Assembly: GCA_021775195.1 (NCBI GenBank) | Contig: JAJFIG010000477.1 | Location: forward strand, 1 to 5,552 | Direction: 5' to 3' | Length of the DNA: 5,552 bases | Source: Rhodospirillales bacterium | Lineage (GTDB): Bacteria; Pseudomonadota; Alphaproteobacteria; Rhodospirillales; 2-02-FULL-58-16 | In this document: positions 1 to 5,552 of the stretch, one piece after another | Position numbering within the stretch: the first letter of the stretch is position 1 | Layout of the letters: each line of letters begins with the position of its first letter | Made by a program: the position numbers and the translations under genes | The notes under the pieces: model-generated | Database searches by the model: none | What the model was told of the DNA's origin: nothing | What the model saw: the letters and a program-made list of their open reading frames with translations, nothing else

Positions 1-153
1 CGCTTCGGCGTCGAGCCCGATGCCCTCCGTGCCATGCTCGACCACTGGATGCGCAAGGGCCGGGTACAGCGCCTCGAGAGCGCGGATGGTGATTGCGGCA
101 GCTGCACCAAGTGCGAGGCCTACCACCTCGAGATATACCGATGGATTGGCTGA
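1..153 (+). CDS. feoC: FeoC-like iron-sulfur winged-helix protein (3' end only)
   Basis: Frame 1 is open from the window edge to TGA at 151-153 and gives the last 50 residues. The fragment begins FGVEPDALRAMLDHWMRKGRV, the recognition-helix part of a small winged-helix fold. Then comes a cysteine cluster C-x2-C-x2-C at visible residues 32, 35 and 38, and the ending LEIYRWIG. This pattern (helix, 'KGRV', Cys cluster, hydrophobic-aromatic tail) matches the FeoC-like regulator family. Those proteins are about 80 residues long, act with the FeoA/FeoB ferrous-iron transporter and are reported to bind an Fe-S cluster through such cysteines. feoA and feoB would be expected upstream, outside the window. 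The gene converges on the MFS gene with only 19 bp between the stop codons and no obvious terminator. The family call is good for a partial protein. Whether it regulates transcription or FeoB stability cannot be read from here. Confidence 0.72.
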   Translation, partial: RFGVEPDALRAMLDHWMRKGRVQRLESADGDCGSCTKCEAYHLEIYRWIG

Positions 154-172
154 CGGGTCGCCCCAACCGCAC

Positions 173-1381
173 CTATTCCGCCGATTGAACAACCATAGCG
201 GCTGCCCGTGCCCGCGTGTCGGCGGCGTACCACGCCGTCGCCGCGGCGATGATGCCCAGCACCGGAAGGGCCAGGACGTTGACCGCGTCCCATCCAAACC
301 AGTTGAGCATCACTCCCGACACCAGCGACGCCACGGCCGTCAGACCGACCACCAGGAATTCGTTGGCCGCCTGGGTCTTGGCCTGCTCGGCCACGGTGCA
401 GGCCTGGGTCAGAAGGGCACTGCCGCCCACGTACATGAAGTTCCAGGATACCCCAACCAGGATCATGGAAACGGTGAAATTGCCGACGGTCACGCCCGAG
501 ACCGCCACCGCGACGGCCGCCACCAGCACCGCCATGCCCCCGTAGAGAACCCGGAGCAGGCCGAACCGGTCGATCAGGTGACCGGTAAAGAACGACGGTA
601 GGAACATCGCCATCACGTGCCACTGGATCACCAGGGTCGACTGGTCCACCGACAGGTCACATGCCATCATCGACAACGGCGTCGCCGTCATCAGCAGGTT
701 CATCAGCGCAAATCCGCCACCGGCGTTGCAGGCGGCGGCGATGAAGGCCGGCTGCCGCATGATGACCCTCAGCGGCCGCACCGGACCCAGGCGCTGTTCC
801 CGCGACAACTTGGGAATTCGCACCAGGCTGATCGGCACCATCGCCGCCAGGCCCAGTGCCACCACCGCCAGGTAGGCCCCGGCAAAGGGCACCGGCGCCA
901 GCATGTCGCGGCTGAAGATCGCCAACTGCGGCCCGAGAACGGCGGCGACCACGCCCCCGGCCATCACGTACGAGATCGCCCGTGCCCGGAAATCCGGCGC
1001 CGCCACGTCGGTGGCGGCAAATCGGTAGTACTGGGCAAATCCCCGGTAGATCCCGATCAGCAGGCTGGAGACGCAGAAAAGCAGGAAATCCTCGGCATAG
1101 ATGGCATGGATGGCAAGCCCGCCGCTGGCGACGCCCATTGACGCCCCCACCAGGAACCCGGCACGGCGCCCGAAGCGGCGCATGAAGAAGGACGCCGGGA
1201 TCGTGGTCAGGGCGGCCCCCAGGATGGTCATGGTGATGGGCGCCGTGGCGAAGGCCTTGTTGTCCACCAACGTGTAGCCGACCAGGCCACCCAGCGCGAA
1301 ACCGATGACCGACGCCGACATGAACAGCGCCTGGCTCACCGACAACAGCAGCACGTTCAATCGGTCCCGGCTAAGGGCCAT
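173..1381 (-). CDS. Major facilitator superfamily (MFS) transporter, 12 TM
   Basis: This 402-residue protein is built of about 12 hydrophobic segments, roughly at residues 8-30, 46-66, 74-93, 97-117, 134-155, 165-187, 209-233, 252-272, 277-296, 301-325, 339-360 and 365-386, so it is an inner-membrane transporter. The basic loops FFMRRFGRRAGFLVG (65-79, between TM2 and TM3) and GHLIDRFGLLRVL (267-279, between TM8 and TM9) are the two copies of MFS motif A, placed symmetrically in the N and C halves. A conserved-looking YRFAATD stretch (119-125) follows TM4. Length is normal for the superfamily. The ATG at 1381 is preceded on the minus strand by GGAG nine bases upstream, which supports this start. 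It lies 47 bp downstream of the HIT gene on the same strand, so the two may share a transcript. The substrate cannot be told from sequence; drug or metabolite efflux and vitamin uptake are all possible. Confidence 0.88.
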   Translation of the reverse strand: MALSRDRLNVLLLSVSQALFMSASVIGFALGGLVGYTLVDNKAFATAPITMTILGAALTTIPASFFMRRFGRRAGFLVGASMGVASGGLAIHAIYAEDFLLFCVSSLLIGIYRGFAQYYRFAATDVAAPDFRARAISYVMAGGVVAAVLGPQLAIFSRDMLAPVPFAGAYLAVVALGLAAMVPISLVRIPKLSREQRLGPVRPLRVIMRQPAFIAAACNAGGGFALMNLLMTATPLSMMACDLSVDQSTLVIQWHVMAMFLPSFFTGHLIDRFGLLRVLYGGMAVLVAAVAVAVSGVTVGNFTVSMILVGVSWNFMYVGGSALLTQACTVAEQAKTQAANEFLVVGLTAVASLVSGVMLNWFGWDAVNVLALPVLGIIAAATAWYAADTRARAAAMVVQSAE

Positions 1382-1407
1382 CTGCGGATTCTCCGGAAAT
1401 TCTGGAT

Positions 1408-1423
1408 CGGGCGGAGCCGCCCG
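1408..1423 (-). terminator. GC-rich hairpin between HIT and MFS genes
   Basis: CGGGCG at 1408-1413 and CGCCCG at 1418-1423 form a perfect 6-bp stem with a 4-base loop, six bases past the HIT stop codon on the minus strand. No T-run follows on that strand, so it is not a canonical intrinsic terminator. It could be a partial terminator, an mRNA-stabilising stem or a chance GC palindrome within the putative HIT-MFS transcript. Confidence 0.3.
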
Positions 1424-1428
1424 CCGGT

Positions 1429-1830
1429 TCAGCCCAGCGCCGCGCGCAGGGTCTCGACGGTCTGTTTAAGGTCTTCGGCGTCGTATGGCAACGTCGGCGC
1501 CACGTTCCAGATGGGGCTCGGCCACGCGGCGTCGGAATGGAAGCGGGCGATGACGTGGACGTGAAGCTGGGAAACAACGTTGCCCAACGCCGCGACGTTT
1601 GTCTTATCGGGGGAGTGGATCTCCTCGAGCGCGTGGGACGCCCGGGCGATCTCCGCCATCAATGTTGCCTGGTCCGCCACGTCCAGGTCGTGAAGATCCC
1701 TGAGGTCGGGACGCTGGGGCACCAGAACCAGCCAGGGGTAGTTCCTGTCCTTCATCAACAGGACCAGGCACAGATCCCAGCGCGTCAGTTCCACCGTATC
1801 GGCCGCCAGCATGTTATGCAGCTTGAACAT
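1429..1830 (-). CDS. HIT-domain protein (histidine-triad nucleotide hydrolase/transferase family)
   Basis: This is a 133-residue cytosolic protein. The signature QLHVHVIAR lies at residues 88-96, preceded by NVVSQ (84-88). This is the histidine-triad site H-x-H-x-H-x-x with the first His replaced by Gln88. His90 falls at the position of the catalytic nucleophile and His92 at the third His. The upstream PWLVLVPQRP (32-41) matches the beta strand and turn that contact the nucleotide in HIT proteins, and the tail has the W-P-x-P-x-W pattern (103-109 region). Family members cleave or transfer nucleoside phosphates such as Ap4A or AMP-lysine; the substrate here is unknown. The ATG at 1830 has AAAGGA about eight bases upstream, and Met7 is a less likely alternative start. 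It is divergent from nnrU and 47 bp upstream of the MFS gene. The Gln substitution is shared by many bacterial HIT proteins and does not imply loss of activity. Confidence 0.85.
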   Translation of the reverse strand: MFKLHNMLAADTVELTRWDLCLVLLMKDRNYPWLVLVPQRPDLRDLHDLDVADQATLMAEIARASHALEEIHSPDKTNVAALGNVVSQLHVHVIARFHSDAAWPSPIWNVAPTLPYDAEDLKQTVETLRAALG

Positions 1831-1832
1831 GG

Positions 1833-1866
1833 ACCCTATCCTTTCGCAATATCCCCTTTATAGGGT
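1833..1866. promoter_or_regulatory. Inverted repeat in the HIT/nnrU divergent intergenic region
   Basis: ACCCTAT (1833-1839) and ATAGGGT (1860-1866) are perfect 7-base inverted arms separated by 20 bases. The repeat lies immediately upstream of the HIT start codon on the minus strand and within the 111-bp region that must carry the promoters for HIT (minus) and nnrU (plus). It could be an operator. In a HIT transcript starting further upstream, it could be a leader hairpin whose 3' arm abuts the Shine-Dalgarno sequence. No confident -35/-10 pair was found for either gene here. Confidence 0.3.
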
Positions 1867-1941
1867 ACACCCGACCCGCCGCTCCGGGATACCGAAAGAA
1901 CTGTCGCGCCTCGCGGCGGACGGATTGGAAAGGCCCGCCCC

Positions 1942-2625
1942 ATGACCGAACTCGTCCTTGCCGTCGCCGTCTTCATCGCCAGTCACATCATTCCCGCCTA
2001 CCGCCCCTTGCGCAACGCCCTGGTCGGAGTCTTGGGCGAGCGCGTCTACATGATCGTCTATTCCCTCGTCAGCCTCGCCATCCTCGTTTGGCTCGGCATA
2101 GCCTACGTCCGCGCCCCCTTTGTCGAGGTCTGGCCCCTGACCCGCCTCGCCTACTGGGTGCCCATCGTGGTCATGCCCTTCGCCTGCATCATGCTGGTCG
2201 CCGGGATCACCACCCCCAACCCCCTGTCATTGACCTTCGCCCCGGGCAGCTTCGACCCCCGGCGCCCGGGCATCAATTCCGTCACCCGGCACCCGGCAAT
2301 ATGGGCCCTGGCCCTGTGGGCGGCGGTCCACATGGTCCCCAACGGCGACGCCGCCTCGCTGATCCTTTTCGGGCTTCTTCTGGTCCTCAGCCTCGCCGGT
2401 CCCGCCAGCCTCGACCACAAGCGCCGAGCCAAGCTGGGCGAGGCCGAGTGGCAGCGCCTGGCGGGCCGGACCTCCAACATTCTGTTCGGCGCCCAAGTGA
2501 CCGGCGGCGCGCCCATCGACTGGGGCGGCATCGGCCTCTGGCCGGTCCTCTGGGGCTTGATCGTCTATGCCGTCCTCCTCCATGGCCATGAAGTGGTCAT
2601 CGGCGTTTCCGCGATCCCCCAATGA
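1942..2625 (+). CDS. nnrU: NnrU-family integral membrane protein
   Basis: This is a 227-residue polytopic membrane protein. It has hydrophobic segments near residues 2-16 (with His15 followed by a Pro-Ala-Tyr-Arg loop), 33-55, 70-90, 119-133, 137-153 and 197-215. Between them lies a hydrophilic stretch with NPLSL (93-97) and VTRHP (114-118), the latter followed by Trp121. The N-terminal His, the T-R-H-P motif and the C-terminal LIVYAVLLHGHEVVIGVSAIP are typical of the NnrU family. NnrU was first described in Rhodobacter, where it is needed for nitrite and nitric oxide reduction; its biochemical role is unsettled. Its fold and R-H-P motif recall isoprenylcysteine-methyltransferase-like membrane enzymes, but that is inference. 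AAAGG at 1929-1933, eight bases before the ATG, fits a ribosome binding site. No other denitrification gene is in the window. A diverged piece of a second NnrU follows directly downstream. Length is normal for the family. Confidence 0.85.
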   Translation: MTELVLAVAVFIASHIIPAYRPLRNALVGVLGERVYMIVYSLVSLAILVWLGIAYVRAPFVEVWPLTRLAYWVPIVVMPFACIMLVAGITTPNPLSLTFAPGSFDPRRPGINSVTRHPAIWALALWAAVHMVPNGDAASLILFGLLLVLSLAGPASLDHKRRAKLGEAEWQRLAGRTSNILFGAQVTGGAPIDWGGIGLWPVLWGLIVYAVLLHGHEVVIGVSAIPQ

Positions 2626-2632
2626 GCATGTC

Positions 2633-2782
2633 ATGGCCGAATTGATCCTCGCCGCACTCGTCGCCGGCCGCGCCCGCGTGAGCTGCGCGGAGATGGGCCA
2701 TCCCCGTCTCATAGCCGGCCTGGTTCTTTATGCCCTCTTCGCACACGAAACCATAATTGGTGTAACGCCGTTCCGGGTTTAG
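2633..2782 (+). pseudogene. NnrU-like remnant or 49-residue membrane microprotein
   Basis: Seven bases after the nnrU stop, an ATG opens a 49-codon frame ending at TAG 2780-2782. Its C-terminal part (MGHPRLIAGLVLYALF then AHETIIGVTPF) matches the nnrU C-terminus (IGLWPVLWGLIVYAVL then LHGHEVVIGVSAI) residue for residue with conservative changes. Its first residues, MAELILAALVAG, resemble the nnrU start MTELVLAVAV. The core of NnrU, including the T-R-H-P motif, is absent. The simplest reading is a second, diverged nnrU copy that lost its middle. It may still be translated as a small one- or two-helix membrane protein, possibly coupled to nnrU. No clear Shine-Dalgarno sequence precedes the ATG, and the same frame extends upstream inside nnrU to an ATG at 2567, which is less likely as a start. 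The base sequence differs clearly from the nnrU 3' end, so the duplication is old. Confidence 0.55.
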
Positions 2783-2835
2783 GGTATTGATGAACAGGAT
2801 GGTAATCCGGTGCCGACCTTGCTAGAAGCCCACCC

Positions 2836-4638
2836 ATGACCGACCTCGCCCATATCCGCAACTTCGCCATCATCGCCCACATCGACCATGGCAAGTCGAC
2901 GCTCGCCGACCGCATGATCCAGATCTGCGGCGGCTTGAGCGCGCGCGAGATGAAGGAACAGGTGCTCGATTCCATGGACATCGAGCGCGAGCGCGGCATC
3001 ACCATCAAGGCCCAGACCGTACGCCTGATGTATAAGGCGGGCGATGGCGAGACCTATCAGCTCAACCTCATGGACACCCCCGGCCACGTCGATTTCTCCT
3101 ACGAGGTCAGCCGCAGCCTCGCTGCCTGCGAGGGCTCCCTGCTGGTGGTCGACGCCACCCAGGGGGTCGAGGCACAGACCCTTGCCAACGTCTATCTTGC
3201 CATCGACAACGACCACGAGATCGTACCCGTGCTCAACAAGATCGATCTTCCGGCGGCCGAGCCCGATCGCATCAAGGAGCAGATTACCGAGGTCATCGGC
3301 CTCGACACCGACGGCGCCTTGGCCATCTCGGCCAAGACCGGCGACGGTGTCGGCGAGGTGCTCGAGTCCCTGGTCCAGCGCCTACCGCCACCCACGGGCG
3401 ACGCCGACGCGCCCCTGAAGGCCCTGCTGGTGGACAGTTGGTACGATGCCTATCTGGGGGTCATGATCCTGGTCCGCGTCCACGACGGGGTTCTCAGGAA
3501 GGGCATGAAGATCCGCATGATGGCCGCCGGCACGCTCCATCAGGTGGAGCAGGTCGGCGTATTTACCCCCAAGCTCGAAAGGGTCGATCAACTGGGCCCC
3601 GGCGAGGTCGGCTACATCACAGCCGCCATCAAGACCGTCGCCGACACCGGTGTCGGCGACACCATCACCGAGGACAAGCGCCAGACTGCGGCGGCCTTGC
3701 CCGGCTTCCAGCCCTCGGTACCGGTGGTCTTCAGCGGTTTGTTCCCTGTCGATTCGGCGGATTACGAGGACCTGCGCTCGTCCCTTGAGAAACTGCACCT
3801 CAACGATGCCAGCTTCCATTATCAGGCCGAAACCTCCGCCGCCCTCGGCTTCGGGTTTCGCTGCGGGTTCCTGGGACTCTTGCACCTGGAGATCGTGCAG
3901 GAGCGTCTCGAGCGGGAATTCGACCTCGACCTGATCACCACCATGCCCAGCGTCATCTACCGGATGCACATGAACGACGGCACCGTGAAGGAAATGCATA
4001 ACCCCGTCGACATGCCCGACCCCGTGCACATCGACCACATGGAAGAGCCCTGGATCAAGGCCACCATCATGGTGCCCGACGAATACCTGGGCGGTATCCT
4101 GGCGCTCTGCACCGAGCGCCGGGGCGAACAGCTCGACCTGACCTACGTCGGCAGCCGGGCAATGGCGGTCTACCGCCTGCCCCTGAACGAGGTCGTCATC
4201 GATTTCTACGACCGCCTGAAATCCACCTCCCGGGGCTACGCCAGCTTCGATTACGAGATGGTGGGCTACGACCTCGGCGACCTGGTCAAAGTCTCGATCC
4301 TGATCAACGCCGAGCCCGTCGACGCCCTCTCCTTCATCGTCCATGCCAACCACGCCGAGACCCGCGGCCGTGCCATCTGCGAACGCCTCAAGGACCTGAT
4401 CCCGCGCCAGCTTTTCAAGATCGCCATCCAGGCCGCCATCGGCGGCCGCGTCATCGCCCGCACCACGGTGTCGGCCATGCGCAAGGACGTCACCGCCAAA
4501 TGCTACGGCGGCGACGTCAGCCGCAAACGCAAGCTTCTCGACAAGCAGAAGAAGGGCAAGAAGCGCATGCGCCAGTTCGGCAATGTCGAGATCCCCCAGT
4601 CCGCCTTCCTCGCCGCCCTCAAGACCAGCGACGACTGA
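2836..4638 (+). CDS. lepA: Elongation factor 4 (LepA), ribosome-associated GTPase
   Basis: This is a full-length 600-residue translational GTPase. LepA binds the ribosome, hydrolyses GTP and has been proposed to back-translocate stalled ribosomes and to help 30S subunit biogenesis. The G motifs are all present: G1 AHIDHGKS at 14-21, the G2-region Thr within RGITIKAQ (53-60), G3 DTPGH at 80-84 with the catalytic-type His84, G4 NKID at 134-137 and G5 SAK at 165-167. The EF-G-like domains follow. The LepA-specific C-terminal domain is recognisable, including the basic segment [19 protein letters not shown] and the ending [13 protein letters not shown]. No EF-G domain IV is present, as expected. 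Length matches the E. coli protein to within a residue or so. AGAAG at 2824-2828, seven bases before the ATG, is a modest ribosome binding site. It is usually followed by lepB in enterics, but here it is not. No frameshift or missing motif was seen. Confidence 0.98.
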   Translation: MTDLAHIRNFAIIAHIDHGKSTLADRMIQICGGLSAREMKEQVLDSMDIERERGITIKAQTVRLMYKAGDGETYQLNLMDTPGHVDFSYEVSRSLAACEGSLLVVDATQGVEAQTLANVYLAIDNDHEIVPVLNKIDLPAAEPDRIKEQITEVIGLDTDGALAISAKTGDGVGEVLESLVQRLPPPTGDADAPLKALLVDSWYDAYLGVMILVRVHDGVLRKGMKIRMMAAGTLHQVEQVGVFTPKLERVDQLGPGEVGYITAAIKTVADTGVGDTITEDKRQTAAALPGFQPSVPVVFSGLFPVDSADYEDLRSSLEKLHLNDASFHYQAETSAALGFGFRCGFLGLLHLEIVQERLEREFDLDLITTMPSVIYRMHMNDGTVKEMHNPVDMPDPVHIDHMEEPWIKATIMVPDEYLGGILALCTERRGEQLDLTYVGSRAMAVYRLPLNEVVIDFYDRLKSTSRGYASFDYEMVGYDLGDLVKVSILINAEPVDALSFIVHANHAETRGRAICERLKDLIPRQLFKIAIQAAIGGRVIARTTVSAMRKDVTAKCYGGDVSRKRKLLDKQKKGKKRMRQFGNVEIPQSAFLAALKTSDD

Positions 4639-4655
4639 TACCAAAGCCGAACAGT

Positions 4656-4696
4656 CGCCGCCCGGGAACTTGACTTTGGTCATGTCCCGGGCCGCG
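4656..4696. terminator. GC-rich inverted repeat downstream of lepA enclosing the FNR-type site
   Basis: GCCCGGGA (4660-4667) and TCCCGGGC (4685-4692) are perfect 8-base arms. Skipping one C/C mismatch, the pairing extends outward to CGC (4656-4658) and GCG (4694-4696), giving 11 of 12 paired positions. It begins 17 bases past the lepA stop, so it could fold as a strong hairpin at the 3' end of lepA mRNA. No T-run follows on the + strand, so factor-independent termination is uncertain. Its 17-base loop holds most of the FNR-type palindrome. Confidence 0.5.
4670..4683 (+). promoter_or_regulatory. Predicted FNR/FixK/DNR-type binding site upstream of ubiT
   Basis: TTGAC-TTTG-GTCAT matches the Crp/Fnr-family anaerobic consensus TTGAY-N4-RTCAA at nine of ten specified positions; only the last base differs (T for A). 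Its centre (4676.5) lies about 39-41 bases before the start site implied by the -10 element at 4704-4709, the class II activator position. The downstream operon makes factors for oxygen-independent ubiquinone synthesis, and the E. coli ubiUV genes are known to be under Fnr control. Which family member (Fnr, FixK, Dnr or Nnr) would bind cannot be told from the site. Confidence 0.65.
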
Positions 4697-4700
4697 TCCG

Positions 4701-4709
4701 TGATATAGT
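4701..4709 (+). promoter_or_regulatory. Extended -10 promoter element for ubiTU
   Basis: TG-A-TATAGT fits the extended -10 form TG-N-TATAAT with one mismatch and predicts transcription starting near 4716-4718. No good -35 hexamer stands 16-18 bases upstream, as expected for a promoter that depends on an activator bound near -41. The implied leader to the ATG at 4749 is about 31-33 bases. Confidence 0.55.
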
Positions 4710-4722
4710 TATCGGCCAAGCG

Positions 4723-4739
4723 GTCCCTGTTTAGGGGAC
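4723..4739 (+). other. Small leader hairpin before ubiT
   Basis: GTCCCT (4723-4728) can pair with GGGGAC (4734-4739) around the 5-base loop GTTTA, with one T-G wobble. It falls within the predicted ubiT leader and ends nine bases before the ATG, next to the purine run GGGGA (4740-4744) that would serve as ribosome binding site for that ATG. It may affect which start codon is used, or it may be incidental. Confidence 0.3.
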
Positions 4740-4748
4740 GGGGAACGC

Positions 4749-5432
4749 ATGCGAAGGGGAGTTAAGGTGAGACCATCGGGATCGACACCGCCGTTGTCAC
4801 CGGTGATGTTGGCGGGCTTTTTGGCGCGCCCGCTGCCACCGGTGCTGCTGCAGCCTGTGCTGAACCTCGCCATGTCCATCATCAGCCGCCGTCATCCTGA
4901 CGTTTTCGAGCGTCTCGGCGGTCTTGACCATCCTCTGTTTGTCATCGACCCCATCGACCTTCCCCTGATCTTTTCCCTTGATCCCGATCCCCTGGCACCA
5001 CGCCTCACCGCCGCCCGCGACACCGAAGACGTCGAGGCCACTGCGACTATTCGCGGGCCCCTGCTTACCCTTTTCGATCTCCTCGAGGGACGCATCGATG
5101 GCGACTCGCTGTTTTTCTCACGCGAACTGACCATCGAGGGCGACACCGAGGCCGTGGTGGCGCTGCGCAATGCCGTCGACGGCGCCGAGATCAATGTCGT
5201 TGCCGATGTCCTGTCAGTGTTGGGCCCCCTGGCCGGTCCGGCCCATGGCGCCGTCGGCATCGCCGGAGCCCTGTTCGCCCGCGCCGCCCGCGACCTTGAG
5301 ACACTCCGCGCCTCCGTCATCGCTCCGGCGCTGCGCCAGGGCGAGGCCCAGGCCGCCGCATTGCGCGATCTCGATGAAAAGGTTGGGACCGCCGCCCGCC
5401 GGCGGCCAGCGCGCGAGGCCGGCCGCTCATGA
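4749..5432 (+). CDS. ubiT: UbiT: SCP2-domain accessory factor of oxygen-independent ubiquinone biosynthesis
   Basis: This 227-residue protein has a short N-terminal amphipathic/hydrophobic region (about 19-45, rich in Leu and Pro) followed by an SCP2-like lipid-binding domain (about 55-145). The strongest signature is DSLFFSRELTIEGDTE at 119-134, nearly the same as in E. coli UbiT (YhbT). UbiT is a lipid-binding factor that works with UbiU and UbiV when oxygen is absent and the flavin monooxygenases of the aerobic route cannot act. The next gene begins as UbiU and overlaps by ATGA, so the two are co-translated. The protein is about 50 residues longer than the E. coli one. The excess is mostly a C-terminal Ala/Arg-rich, probably helical tail (about 160-227). 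Two starts are possible: ATG 4749, or GTG 4767, which has the better Shine-Dalgarno sequence (AGGGGAG at 4755-4761, five bases before). An FNR-type site and extended -10 lie upstream. Confidence 0.85.
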   Translation: MRRGVKVRPSGSTPPLSPVMLAGFLARPLPPVLLQPVLNLAMSIISRRHPDVFERLGGLDHPLFVIDPIDLPLIFSLDPDPLAPRLTAARDTEDVEATATIRGPLLTLFDLLEGRIDGDSLFFSRELTIEGDTEAVVALRNAVDGAEINVVADVLSVLGPLAGPAHGAVGIAGALFARAARDLETLRASVIAPALRQGEAQAAALRDLDEKVGTAARRRPAREAGRS

Positions 5433-5552
5433 CCCAACCCCTTGAGTTGGTCTGCCCGGCGGGAACCCCAGCGGCGTTACGTGCTGCCGTCAGCGCCGGT
5501 GCCGACACCGTTTACCTGGGGTTCCGCGACGAGACCAACGCCCGCAACTTTC
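5429..5552 (+). CDS. ubiU: UbiU: U32-peptidase-family subunit of oxygen-independent ubiquinone hydroxylation (5' end only)
   Basis: The first 41 codons are present before the window ends. They read as the start of a U32-family protein: LELVCPAGTPAALRAAVSAGADTVYLGF (5-32), then RDETNARNF (33-41). The C-P-A-G turn, the A-G-A-D-x-V-Y-x-G strand and the T-N-A-R-N/H-F segment are the hallmark of UbiU (YhbU), in contrast to general U32 collagenase-like proteins. With UbiV, UbiU forms a complex carrying [4Fe-4S] clusters that hydroxylates the ubiquinone ring without oxygen, using prephenate as oxygen donor in E. coli. The cluster-binding cysteines lie beyond the window. The ATG at 5429 overlaps the ubiT stop (ATGA), and GAGG at 5415-5418 lies ten bases upstream. 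ubiV would be expected next. Confidence 0.88.
   Translation, partial: MTQPLELVCPAGTPAALRAAVSAGADTVYLGFRDETNARNF

Noticed and set aside
20..601. 193-codon + strand frame opposite the MFS gene, beginning inside the feoC end
   Set aside because: The translation is low-complexity (His/Arg/Gly-rich), overlaps two well-supported genes in other frames and has no recognisable domain.
1561..1569. Gln in place of the first His of the HIT motif as a sign of inactivation
   Set aside because: The nucleophile-position His90 and His92 are kept, and Q-L-H-x-H-V-I is common among intact bacterial HIT proteins.
1942..2782. nnrU and the following short frame as one frameshifted gene
   Set aside because: nnrU already has its own complete C-terminus matching the family. 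The downstream frame repeats that C-terminus rather than supplying a missing one.
2757..2785. TTGGTG-N17-TAGGGT as a lepA promoter
   Set aside because: Spacing is good, but each hexamer matches the consensus at only three of six positions, and it overlaps the end of the NnrU-like short frame. Too weak to list.
4670..4709. TTGACT and TATAGT read as an ordinary -35/-10 pair
   Set aside because: The spacer would be 28 bases, far beyond the 16-18 usual for sigma-70. The TTGAC is better explained as half of the FNR-type palindrome.
3382..4719. 445-codon open frame on the minus strand opposite lepA
   Set aside because: It is antisense to a fully recognisable LepA with all GTPase motifs. The translation is rich in Gly, Asp, Val and Ala with no domain, as is usual for the antisense frame of high-GC genes.
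4978..4990. FNR-like TTGAT-N4-ATCCC inside ubiT
   Set aside because: Only eight of ten positions fit, it lies within coding sequence, and no promoter or gene start follows it.

Overview
The window reads as chromosomal DNA of a high-GC alphaproteobacterium, most likely in or near the Rhodospirillales. This is an inference from codon use and gene content: a Feo-type cysteine-rich regulator, NnrU, LepA, and a UbiT-UbiU pair. The lifestyle suggested is that of a facultative anaerobe that respires at low oxygen. No mobile element, CRISPR array, tRNA or rRNA gene is visible.

Layout, left to right. At 1-153 is the 3' end of a FeoC-like [Fe-S]/winged-helix protein on the + strand. It converges on two minus-strand genes: a 12-TM major facilitator transporter (173-1381) and, upstream of it, a HIT-domain protein (1429-1830), probably co-transcribed. 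A 111-bp divergent intergenic region (1831-1941) separates these from a + strand block. That block holds a complete NnrU-family membrane protein (1942-2625), then a short ORF (2633-2782) whose C-terminal half is a diverged copy of the NnrU C-terminus, then full-length lepA (elongation factor 4, 2836-4638). After a 110-bp intergenic region come ubiT (4749-5432) and the start of ubiU (5429 to the window edge), joined by an ATGA overlap.

The most informative non-coding stretch is 4639-4748. It holds a near-consensus FNR/FixK/DNR-type site, TTGAC-N4-GTCAT at 4670-4683. An extended -10 element (TG-N-TATAGT, 4701-4709) lies at about the distance expected for a class II activated promoter. The FNR-type site sits in the loop of a larger, nearly concentric GC-rich inverted repeat (4656-4696), which may also form a hairpin at the end of the lepA transcript. 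A second small hairpin (4723-4739) lies just before the ubiT start.

How the genes fit together: FeoC (ferrous iron uptake), NnrU (linked to nitrite/nitric oxide respiration) and UbiT/UbiU (oxygen-independent ubiquinone biosynthesis) all belong to low-oxygen physiology. LepA, the HIT protein and the MFS transporter look like housekeeping or general genes placed among them. I see no convincing evidence of a wholly new multi-gene system. The points most worth following are the predicted oxygen control of ubiTU and the NnrU remnant or microprotein.
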